From contig CM022670.1 in assembly GCA_012295275.1 (NCBI GenBank), positions 5,952,661 through 5,965,160 of the forward strand: DNA of 12,500 nucleotides, read 5' to 3'. The position numbers and the translations under genes were made by a program. The stretch is from Chrysomallon squamiferum (lineage: Eukaryota; Mollusca; Gastropoda; Neomphalida; Peltospiridae). The notes beneath the pieces were generated by a model. That model saw nothing but the letters and a program-made list of their open reading frames with translations, was not told the DNA's origin and did no database searches. The first letter of the stretch is position 1; every line of letters starts with the position of its first letter. Shown piece by piece: positions 1-7,192 of the stretch.

Positions 1-410
1 TCTAACAAGGTTTTTTTACCTTTTTTTCCCCCAAATTCGTTCTACGAAGTCTTCGATTTATAAAAAAAAAAAATAATAATAATAATAAAATCACGGGACA
101 GACTAACAGTAGTGTTTAGTTACTGCGTGTGTCAAACTCACTGGGGAATTATTTTGAAGTTATTGTTATTTTTGTGGGTGTAAACTGAGCGATATGATTG
201 TTTACACATTAATGTTGACAGCCCAGTGTCACAGAAGGCGTGGCGTTCGGCAGGGCGGGGCTGGTGGAGGTGCATTTTAACAATGCGTGGCGAACATGCA
301 CACTGAGTTTATTAATAACACAGACGTAACACGTGTGAAAACAAAACAAAATGTTACATCTAGTACGTATACTCGACAAAACAAAATACTCGCTAATATA
401 GACTGCAACC
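1..410. other. AT-rich flank, no gene seen
   Basis: The stretch contains poly-T and poly-A runs, a short (AAT)n tract at about 69-88, and otherwise unique AT-rich DNA. The only contrast is a GC-rich patch at about 237-272. No open frame here looks coding on either strand; the minus-strand frame that crosses it is driven by the neighbouring minisatellite. Confidence 0.7.
237..272. promoter_or_regulatory. isolated GC-box patch
   Basis: A short GC-rich island in AT-rich sequence includes GGGCGGGG at 253-260, which matches the core of an Sp1/KLF GC box. No TATA element, initiator or coding exon can be tied to it, so a regulatory role is only a possibility. Confidence 0.15.
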
Positions 411-990
411 ATTAATATGTGATTCAAATTTGCAGACATTAATATGTGATTCAAATTTGCACACATTAATACATTAACACATAACACTACACAATTACAA
501 TTCACATTTGCACACATTAATACATAACACATACATACTACACACATTAATAACAGACATTAATACATAACACATACATACTACACACATTAATATGTGA
601 TTCAAATTTGCACACATTAATACATAACACATACATACTACACACATTAATATGTGATTCAAATTTGCACACATTAATACATAACACATACATACTACAC
701 ACATTAATATGAGATTCAAATTTGCACACATTAAAATGTAACACATACATACTACACACATTAATATGTGATTCAAATTTGCACACATTAATACATAACA
801 CATACATACTACACACATTAATATGTGATTAATTCAACATACATACTACACACATTAATATGAGATTCAAATTTGCACACATTAAAATGTAACACATACA
901 TACACATTACACATTAATACATAACAACATCTACACACATTAATTTGACACATTAATGCGTAACACATACACATTACACACATTAACAAG
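411..990. repeat. 57-bp minisatellite array
   Basis: The clearest copies show TTCAAATTTG at 601, 658, 715 and 772, exactly 57 bp apart. Each unit has two related halves of about 30 and 27 bp, both beginning CACACATTAAT. One half continues into ACATAACACATACATACTA, the other into ATGTGATTCAAATTTG. The array opens with two 27-bp half units (about 411-465), has divergent or shortened copies at about 480-560 and 829-850, and becomes irregular after about 900. Because 57 is a multiple of three, the minus strand stays open in more than one frame with a 19-residue repeat rich in Cys, Val and Met. This is a repeat artefact, not a gene. Confidence 0.92.
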
Positions 991-1220
991 TCACAATTAT
1001 TTGACATACGTCAATACGTAACATTTATCTACGTAACTAAAATACATAATTCTCCATAATACGTAAATAAGTCATATTAATGTACACATACGTTCATACA
1101 ATTACTTATTTACATATGCGATAATATGTAACATAAATACATAACCAAAATAAGTAATTCTTGTTTACTAATATGTTAATATGTATTTTTTTTCTCTATA
1201 CATACATTAATACATAATTC
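991..1220. repeat. degenerate tail of the 57-bp array
   Basis: Words such as ACATTAATAC, TACGTAA and ACATAATTC recur without fixed spacing, as if old diverged units continue past the ordered array. No period can be defined by eye. Apart from this the stretch looks like plain AT-rich DNA. Confidence 0.45.
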
Positions 1221-1497
1221 AGTTTTTTGTATTCCTTGTGAATAGAGGGAAGTACTATGTTTTATTAGATATGTGCACCAGATGTAATGTCGCACTACAA
1301 AGAAAAAGCAGTGTGGAAATGTCACAATTTATCTCTACCGCTGTTAAGTGAACAAAATAAGAATGCACAAGTTGATCAATGGTTTAATTTCAAAGCACTG
1401 ATGGTCTAGACACTTTAAAATCAATCAAACTCGTAGCTGTGAGTTGGCAGGCTTGTCTTCGCCGGATATGTCGTCATAACATACGTTCTTCTATGAG
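1221..1497. other. unique DNA, no gene seen
   Basis: This is non-repetitive, AT-rich sequence between the minisatellite tail and the CRE pair. No long open frame, RNA gene or repeat was recognised. Confidence 0.5.
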
Positions 1498-1517
1498 TGA
1501 CGTCAGTGCTGACGTCA
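1498..1517. promoter_or_regulatory. tandem perfect CRE palindromes
   Basis: TGACGTCA occurs at 1498-1505 and again at 1510-1517, with centres 12 bp apart. TGACGTCA is the consensus cAMP response element bound by CREB/ATF bZIP dimers in animals. A related TCGTCA lies nearby at 1471-1476. Two exact 8-mers this close are unlikely by chance in AT-rich DNA. No transcription start or TATA box is evident, so function is inferred only from the motif. Confidence 0.4.
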
Positions 1518-1550
1518 TAATAAACCTGTAATCTTGTTTAAACTGAAGAT

Positions 1551-1631
1551 TTCTTCTTCTTTTCTTGCTATCTTCATCATTAATATTTTTTCTTCTTCTT
1601 TTTTTTTTACTTTTTTTTTTTTTTCCCCTAG
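1551..1631 (+). other. pyrimidine tract with candidate 3' splice site
   Basis: A long T/C-rich run (TTCTTCTTC, then poly-T) ends in TTTTCCCCTAG at 1621-1631, a textbook metazoan acceptor layout. A possible branch-point-like ATTAAT lies at about 1580-1585. T-rich runs are common in this window, so the match could be fortuitous. The open frame that follows gives it modest support. Confidence 0.3.
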
Positions 1632-1757
1632 GTTCTGACATTAGTCTGGCGATATGAAACAGCAGGACATTACGTTGTTGGATTGCTCAACATCTTTCAC
1701 GCAGTATGTCAGCGCACACACCTGTTAAATCAGGTACGACAGGTGGCCACTAATTAG
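1632..1757 (+). CDS. candidate internal or terminal exon, unrecognised
   Basis: Directly after the candidate acceptor, frame 0 is open for 41 codons and ends at TAG 1755-1757. A good donor, CAG|GTACGA, lies at 1731-1736. It would give an exon of 102 bp (1632-1733, 34 codons, phase 0). The peptide begins VLTLVWRYETAG and has a mixed, non-repetitive composition with a hydrophobic VVGLLNIF stretch, unlike the low-complexity frames elsewhere. Alternatively it is a terminal exon stopping at 1757. I do not recognise the protein, and there is no clear upstream or downstream partner exon, so this is a weak call resting on the splice signals and composition. Confidence 0.2.
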   Translation, partial: VLTLVWRYETAGHYVVGLLNIFHAVCQRTHLLNQVRQVATN

Positions 1758-2009
1758 GCAGTGACGACAGAGACGTCTGGAAGTTATACACGGCGTGTTT
1801 GTTCAACATGGCCACGCTGTTTCCACTTAAACGCAAAGTGCAGCAAAACAAAACTCAAGTCACTTGAACGTTCGTGTCTGTCTGCCTTCATGACTCACCC
1901 TCACGGGAGATACGGGGGGAGTAACCACCCGGCGTCTGTTCATGATCACATGCACGACTCCCTTCCCACGTCTGCTACACTGACGTTATCGCAAAGGAAA
2001 CGTCAGTAA
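1758..2009 (+). pseudogene. open stretch in frame with the candidate exon
   Basis: After the TAG at 1755-1757 the same frame stays open for 83 codons to TAA at 2007-2009. It reads through mixed-composition sequence (for example RCFHLNAKCSKTKL) that is richer in G+C than its surroundings. So 1632-2009 holds one stop in 126 codons. This could be a decayed coding exon, a 3' UTR, or chance. The first methionine codon inside the stretch is late, so it is not an independent gene. No homology is recognised. The pseudogene label is only the nearest available category. Confidence 0.12.
1979..2007. other. perfect 9-bp hairpin with half-CRE arms
   Basis: ACTGACGTT at 1979-1987 is the exact reverse complement of AACGTCAGT at 1999-2007, with an 11-nt loop. 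Each arm contains TGACGT, a half CRE. It could be a stem-loop in RNA or a paired bZIP half-site. It overlaps the end of the open stretch described above. Confidence 0.45.
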
Positions 2010-2533
2010 TTGTGAGTGAATGTGTGTGTGTAAATTCGGGAAAACGTTTATGATGTAACTCAAGAGAGAGAAGAAACACAAGTTTTCTATTATCTACAGC
2101 ACCAACTAATTTACACATTTTATACAACCCTCATGTGTTTTCAAAACACAACACAATATCTTACACAACTCTTGGATACATACGTATCATCTTTGCTAAT
2201 CAGTTACATTTGATTTTGATATACAGGAAAAACAGTCAGACTAAATTGAAAATTGTGCATTAAAAATATAGTCGAAAATCGTAAAATATTGTAAACAGAA
2301 ATGCCAAATAATTTAAATGATTTAAAATGTAAAAAAGTTAAATAACTTCAATAAGTCTAACTGTTGGTACAAGCTGTAAACACGTTTAAAATTTCGTCCA
2401 GTTCGAATACAGCAGACAACATTACTAAATTATTGCAATACGTTACAACTGTCGATAGAGAAATACTATCAAAACAGAACTCACACTAATAAACATGATA
2501 TCTAAATTTTAACTTTTAAATCTGATTAACATA
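2010..2533. other. AT-rich DNA, no gene seen
   Basis: This is non-repetitive AT-rich sequence with frequent stops in every frame. No RNA gene, repeat unit or splice-linked frame was recognised. Confidence 0.6.
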
Positions 2534-2907
2534 ATTAGAGGTCAACAGAATTAGAACGGGACTTAACAAAGTCAGCATTGGAGGCAATAAAGTAGTACTA
2601 GGGATCAATAAAGTTATTAACTTGTCAACAAAGGCAGTATTAAGTGTCAACAAAGTTAGTACTAGAATCAACAAAGTTTATTAGAGTTAACAAAGTAAGT
2701 ACTAGAATCAACAAAGTTTGCACTAGAGGTAACAAAGTTAGTATTAGAATCAACAAAGTTAGTATTAGAGTTAACAAAGTTAGTACTAGAATCAACAAAG
2801 TTAGTACTAGAGTTAACAAAGTACTAGAATCTACAAAATTAGTACAAGAATCAACAAAATTCGCATTAGAGGTAACAAAGTTAGTATCAGAATCAACAAA
2901 AATAGTA
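2534..2907. repeat. ~21-bp minisatellite with ~42-bp dimer order
   Basis: About 17-18 units resemble TCAACAAAGTTAGTACTAGA. Copies are diverged at the left end (2534-2640) and regular from about 2647. Units starting TCAACAAAG alternate mostly with units starting TAACAAAG preceded by AGAGT or AGAGG, which gives a loose dimer of about 42 bp. The unit contains the palindrome TAGTACTA. Since 21 is divisible by three, both strands stay open: the plus strand reads heptads such as NKVSTRI and STKLVLE, and the minus strand reads Leu/Thr-rich heptads. One shortened unit at about 2813-2829 disturbs the phase. No in-frame ATG begins the plus-strand frame, so coding is unlikely. Confidence 0.9.
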
Positions 2908-2908
2908 G

Positions 2909-3030
2909 TTCGCGCGCGCGGGTGTTGTTTCCACCAGACCGGAACTACTCTTTCAACTCTTTCAAGCCGCGTGGCGTTCATTCACTCGCCGCATTGTTTA
3001 CGTGTCGAGTCGCCACTGTTGCGAATCGTC
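2909..3030. promoter_or_regulatory. (CG)5 run and CpG-rich patch
   Basis: Immediately after the 21-bp array comes (CG)5 at 2911-2920. Sequence with many CpG dinucleotides follows (CCGCGTGGCG, CTCGCCGC, GTGTCGAGTCGCC) to about 3027. In this AT-rich window it stands out as a small CpG-enriched patch. Alternating CG can adopt Z-DNA. No promoter core element or exon is visible beside it. Confidence 0.25.
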
Positions 3031-3091
3031 AGTTTTCTTTATGTATTTAATTTTAGAATGTTTATGCCTAATTATTTACGTATTTAGATGT

Positions 3092-3160
3092 CTTGGTACC
3101 AGAAAACCAGGAAAATCCTGAATGCCCCAAGCAGTCCGGATAATTGGTCCGGTACCTGTA
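3092..3160 (-). mobile_element. possible pogo/Tigger-like transposon end
   Basis: On the minus strand the segment begins TA|CAGGTACCGGACC, continues with ATTATCCGGACT, then GGATTTTCCTGGTTTTC and GGTACC. A terminus beginning CAG next to a TA dinucleotide, and repeated TATCCGG/ACCGGA words, are typical of pogo/Tigger-type (Tc1/mariner superfamily) terminal inverted repeats. GGTACC occurs at both 3095-3100 and 3151-3156. No matching opposite end and no transposase frame were found, so this would be a truncated copy or a non-autonomous relic. The resemblance is from memory of the style of these termini, not from an alignment. Confidence 0.25.
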
Positions 3161-3222
3161 ATACAACAATGTTACAGATAAATTAATATCTTAGTATTAT
3201 TTAATTAATCATTATACGAGAC

Positions 3223-3223
<1 letters not shown>

Positions 3224-3279
<56 letters not shown>
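3224..3279. repeat. (TTA)n microsatellite
   Basis: An uninterrupted TTA/ATT trinucleotide run of about 18 copies lies inside an AT-rich stretch. Confidence 0.97.
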
Positions 3280-3318
3280 ATTATTATAAGAGTTTATATT
3301 AATTTAATAACGTTTTTT

Positions 3319-3333
3319 GCGGAAACATTCCGC
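3319..3333. other. short palindrome GCGGAA-aca-TTCCGC
   Basis: A perfect 6-bp inverted repeat with a 3-nt spacer, GC-rich in an AT-rich setting. TTCC/GGAA cores resemble paired ETS sites. Function is unknown. Confidence 0.3.
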
Positions 3334-3468
3334 GCTGGTGATAACATGTTTATCACACTTTCTATTCGACTGACGACGATGTCGCATCCGAGACCTCAGC
3401 AGATGGCGACAACATTCTCCCACGGCAACTAATCTCATCCCATGTTGTACAGTACATTTATCTTAGAA

Positions 3469-3484
3469 ACGTACGTACGTACGT
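3469..3484. repeat. (ACGT)4 self-complementary run
   Basis: Four ACGT units make a fully palindromic 16-bp tract with four CpG sites, in otherwise CpG-poor DNA. Confidence 0.9.
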
Positions 3485-3824
3485 AAGTATAACTGTAGAT
3501 GAGTTTTTTTGTGGGGTTTGCGAGGTTGTCATTTTTTTTTTTTTTTTCAGTGATTAAAAAAATTCAAAGTTGTTAGTCAAATAATTCCGAAGTTAAGAAT
3601 TATTTAATATTAAATTTTTTGGCGAAATCTCGATTTTTAAAAGCCCGTTATGAAGCGAGATTGTCTCTGACAAAACTTATTTGATAATACGTCATAGTAT
3701 GTGCTGCAAGTAATTTTTTTATATTCACTTTTTTTTTTTTTTTTCGTATCACATCGAGTTGGTGTTAGTAAAAGCTGTAATTTTTTAATAACAAAAATGA
3801 CCTGAGAGCGGGGCTCAAAGCTGT
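3485..3824. other. poly-T-rich unique DNA, no gene seen
   Basis: Poly-T runs at about 3532-3548 and 3729-3744 lie in AT-rich sequence. No coding frame or RNA gene was recognised. Confidence 0.5.
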
Positions 3825-4166
3825 TTACAGTGAAAACAGATTAAGAAACATGGACAAAAATTGGACAGATAATGAATTACAAACTAATAATAATACAAAA
3901 GTTATACATTTTGTGATGTGAATATAAATGGACCAGAAGCTGAATTTCACTTGGTGAGATTCTAAGAAATGACTTCTGAGAAATGTTCTGTTAGAATATG
4001 GAAATGGACTTAATGATGGAACTATCAAACCAAAGAGGAGTCTGAATAAGGAAATTTGTACTGAGTGACCTATGTTGTTATCTATTATGCATTTAATAGT
4101 ACGTTTTGAACCAAGTTTCAAAAAATAACAACTGTAATTTTCTCCTGTAACACTAGTTAAACACAT
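3825..4166 (-). CDS. unrecognised 113-codon open frame, doubtful
   Basis: It begins at a true ATG (4164-4166) and reads MCLTSVTGENYSCYF, then a Ser/Phe/Leu-rich body with a hydrophobic segment near the C-terminus. The sequence is not repetitive, but the composition (many Phe, Leu, Ser) is what AT-rich non-coding DNA yields on the pyrimidine-rich strand. The context GTTAAACACAT gives no strong Kozak signal. No domain or motif is recognised and there are no flanking partner exons. It is probably a chance frame, listed because it is the longest non-repeat open frame in the window that starts with ATG. Confidence 0.08.
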   Translation of the reverse strand: MCLTSVTGENYSCYFLKLGSKRTIKCIIDNNIGHSVQISLFRLLFGLIVPSLSPFPYSNRTFLRSHFLESHQVKFSFWSIYIHITKCITFVLLLVCNSLSVQFLSMFLNLFSL

Positions 4167-4630
4167 TTATTCCATCATCAGTTCCAATATTTATTTCCAA
4201 GGCACTACCACATCCACAGAAAAATCAAATAAAAAGCTAAATACTAGTGAATATATAGTCACAAATAAGAAGGCTATTTTTACAAACAACAGCTGAAGTC
4301 GCATTACTCTTTCTAGCATCAGAAATAAATAATCAACTCAAAACCTTCACAGATTATTTACATGAAGAAACGTCGTAGAACTAACCCCGACAAATAGTAG
4401 TGTATGAATAATGCTCGGGGAAACATAACGAATGTACCGCTACCATAGACTTTCACAATACAAGGAAACATTCGTGCAGTACCCGCAAACATAAGATTTC
4501 ACATGTTCCAGTTTTTCAGTTTTTATTAAAACATGACTTAAGCGTTCAAGTGAGAAAAAATGAGTCAAAACAGAATAGCGGATGAAATAAAAACATAAAC
4601 CAATCGCTTTGGAATACCTACCGGCCTACA
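4167..4630. other. AT-rich DNA, no gene seen
   Basis: This is unique sequence with stops in all frames. A weak 6-bp inverted repeat (CCCCGA / TCGGGG, about 4385-4420) is the only structure noted. Confidence 0.6.
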
Positions 4631-4637
4631 TTTATAG

Positions 4638-4638
<1 letters not shown>

Positions 4639-4690
<52 letters not shown>
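4639..4690. repeat. (AC)26 microsatellite
   Basis: A pure 52-bp AC dinucleotide run. Alternating purine-pyrimidine AC tracts can form Z-DNA. It is followed after a few bases by an ACAT tetranucleotide run. Confidence 0.98.
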
Positions 4691-4692
<2 letters not shown>

Positions 4693-4696
4693 CAAA

Positions 4697-4739
4697 CACA
4701 TACATACATACATACATACATACATACATACATACATAC
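4697..4739. repeat. (ACAT)n microsatellite
   Basis: About ten ACAT/CATA tetranucleotides directly follow the AC run. The pair probably arose from slippage and point mutation of a shared tract. Confidence 0.95.
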
Positions 4740-5026
4740 TGAAACAAAAAAAAAACAGTTTAAAATAAAAAATTGGCTTGAACGTCATTTCAAAAGAGGA
4801 TCTGCGAAAAAATTAATTTACAAAAAACATGCACTTGATAAGCAAAAGGATAGCTCAGTGATTTGATACAACTCACAGTTGTGATAAAATTGTTTAACTG
4901 AAAATACATAAATGATTACATACTGTGGTGATACATACTACAACCTTTTACATATCTGTAAAAATATGCTAAATACACTGCATTACATATATAAAATTTA
5001 AAAACAACAAAGAAAAAGGTCAAGGT
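4740..5026. other. AT-rich DNA, no gene seen
   Basis: This is unique sequence between microsatellites. The plus-strand frame that enters it comes from the AC/ACAT run and starts without an ATG. Confidence 0.5.
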
Positions 5027-5097
5027 CAGTAATAATAATAATAATAATAATAATGGTGATGGTGATGATGATGATGAAGATAATAATAATAAGAAGA
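5027..5097. repeat. compound (AAT)n-(GAT)n-(AAT)n repeat
   Basis: A trinucleotide run of TAA units is followed by GTGATG/GATGAT units and again TAA, then GAAGAA. It is an imperfect compound microsatellite. Confidence 0.9.
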
Positions 5098-5267
5098 AAT
5101 ATCGTTACTTTCCAGTGTTTCAGAATTATTAAAAATATTGTAAAATTATATCTACACCACTATACGATCAGCAAGTGATAAACATGAACTGTGCAAGCTC
5201 AAATAAAACAGAACATTTTAGCACACTCCAAAGTACAACACAGATAATTATCATACGAACAAATAAT

Positions 5268-5384
5268 TCACACACATACACACACAGACACACTCACATA
5301 TACATACATGCATACATACATACATATACACATAGTTATACATATACAGACACACATACACACACACATATATACATATATGAG
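5268..5384. repeat. CA/TACA-rich imperfect microsatellite
   Basis: Interrupted (CA)n, (TACA)n and (TA)n tracts, for example ACATACATACATATACA at about 5311-5327 and ACACACATATATACATATA at about 5360-5378. A short plus-strand frame here encodes only Thr/His/Tyr-type low complexity. Confidence 0.85.
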
Positions 5385-5455
5385 CTAATACAACACATAC
5401 CAATACAGTACAGTACAGCTAAATAATATCTCATAAACAGATACGTATCAATGGA

Positions 5456-6350
5456 GTGCTTCACATCGTTGTGTTGTACAACAGATAACGTAATTTGGGG
5501 TGGTTCACATCGTTGTGTTGTACAACAGATAACGTAATCTGGGGTGGTTCACATCGTTGTGTTGTACAACAGATAACGTAATTTGGGGTGGTTCACATCG
5601 CTGTATTGTACAACAGATAACGTAATTTGGGGTGGTTCACATCGCTGTATTGTACAACAGATAACGTAATCTGGGATGATTCACATCGCTGTATTGTACA
5701 ACAGATAACGTAATCTCAACATCGCTGTATTGTACAACAGATAACGTAATTTGGGGTGGTTCACATCGCTGTATTGTACAACAGATAACGTAATCTGGGG
5801 TGGTTCACATCGTTGTATTGTACAACAGATAACGTAATTTGGGGTGGTTCACATCGCTGTATTGTACAACAGATAACGTAATCTGGGGTGATTCACATCG
5901 CTGTATTGTACAACAGATAACCTAATTTGGGGTGGTTCACATCGCTGTATTGTACAACAGATAACGTAATCTGGGGTGGTTCACATCGTTGTGTTGTACA
6001 ACAGATAACGTAATTTGGGGTGGTTCACATCGCTGTATTGTACAACAGATAACGTAATTTGGGGTGGTTCACATCGCTGTGTTGTACAACAGATAACGTA
6101 ATCTGGGATGATTCACATCGCTGTATTGTACAACAGATAACGTAATCTCGGGTGATTCACATCGCTGTATTGTACAACAGATAACGTAATTTGGGGTGGT
6201 TCACATCGCTGTATTGTACAACAGATAACGTAATCTGGGGTGATTCACATCGCTGTATTGTACAACAGATAACGTAAATTGGGGTGGTTCACATCGCTGT
6301 ATTGTACAACAGATAACGTAATCTCGGGTGATTCACATCAGCTGTATTAT
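5456..6350. repeat. 44-bp satellite-like array with higher-order structure
   Basis: The word ACATCG marks monomer positions 5463, 5507, 5551 and so on every 44 bp to 6291. The exception is 5683 to 5719 (36 bp, an 8-bp loss in monomer 6). There are 20 monomers plus a broken 21st at about 6335 (ACATCAGCTG). The unit reads roughly GGGGTGGTTCACATCG, then CTGTATTGTACAACAG, then ATAACGTAATYT. Copies are nearly identical, so the array is young or actively homogenised. Variable sites are CGTTGTGTTG versus CGCTGTATTG, AATTT versus AATCT, and GGTGGTTC versus GGTGATTC/GATGATTC. In some copies TGTTGTACAACA is a perfect 12-bp palindrome. AGATAA, a GATA-factor consensus, is present in every full monomer. 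The length is not a multiple of three, and no sizeable open frame crosses it. Confidence 0.97.
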
Positions 6351-6614
6351 AAAATGTATATATACGTGTACATTAGGTATGTGCAAAATGGAGTAGATCA
6401 CTCGACACAAAAGGACAGATAAAAGGTAAAGATGACTGAACTGTCAATGATCAATTCACAGTCTCAGGATCAACTCGACAACCAAGTTCAAAGAAAACTC
6501 ACTTAGCCAAATAGCACTTGAATACGTTTCCTAATCACGAAAGCACTCCATGTACAGTTTATATGTAAAAACAGATAGATAGAGAGAAAGACAAACAGAG
6601 ACAGAGATAAACAG

Positions 6615-6617
<3 letters not shown>
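6351..6617. other. unique DNA, no gene seen
   Basis: Non-repetitive sequence between the 44-bp array and the GA run, purine-rich near its right end. Nothing was recognised. Confidence 0.5.

Positions 6618-6706
<89 letters not shown>
6618..6706. repeat. (GA)44 microsatellite
   Basis: An uninterrupted GA dinucleotide run of about 88 bp, purine-only on the plus strand. Such a mirror-symmetric tract can form triplex (H-DNA) and is bound by GAGA-type factors in some arthropods. Confidence 0.98.
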
Positions 6707-6709
<3 letters not shown>

Positions 6710-7192
6710 AAAAAATAATAATAAATAAATAAAAGAAGATAAAAGCTAAGTTCTGTCTACCTATACGCGTCCTGTATGAATGCCGAATAAAGAAAACGAG
6801 GTCATCACGCTAAATTAGAAACGATAGCACGGGTCTTTAGGCAATTATAAGAAACCATTAAAGTGATAACCTTGCGCGAACAACACACACGAGTACTAAA
6901 ACTAACCTACAACCATAACCAGAACCGAAAATAGAACCACGAACGATAAACCAGGACTAAAATCCAATAAAATGTATCGAACCATGAAAGTGAAATCATA
7001 AACAATTGTGGTTAAAAAATAACATGATTTGTAAATAAATAATTAATATGATTTGTACATAAATAAAGAAATAAGGGTACATTGGATAATTATATAAAAC
7101 ATTAAAGTACAGAATTAATAAATAAAAATAAGGTATGTTTTGATCTCATAAATTAAACTGAAGTCATTTATATACGTTCTAAAAAAATATTA
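6707..7192. other. AT-rich DNA, no gene seen
   Basis: Unique sequence, very A-rich from about 6990, with repeated ATAAATAA words. Stops occur in every frame and nothing was recognised. Confidence 0.6.

Noticed and set aside
209-818. Minus-strand frames of 89-112 codons with Cys/Val/Met repeats
   Set aside because: They exist because the 57-bp unit is divisible by three. More than one frame is open over the same bases, and the composition is pure repeat.
4385-4420. CCCCGA / TCGGGG inverted repeat
   Set aside because: Only 6 bp with a 24-nt spacer, expected by chance at this scale.
4565-4866. Frames on both strands across the AC/ACAT runs
   Set aside because: They are Thr-His or Cys-Val low complexity from microsatellites. 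The plus frame starts at TTG, not ATG.
5175-5426. Plus-strand frame with His/Thr/Tyr repeats
   Set aside because: It begins at GTG and is dominated by the CA/TACA-rich tract.
5456-6350. CRISPR array
   Set aside because: The units are contiguous 44-bp tandem copies with no unique spacers, and the context is eukaryotic.
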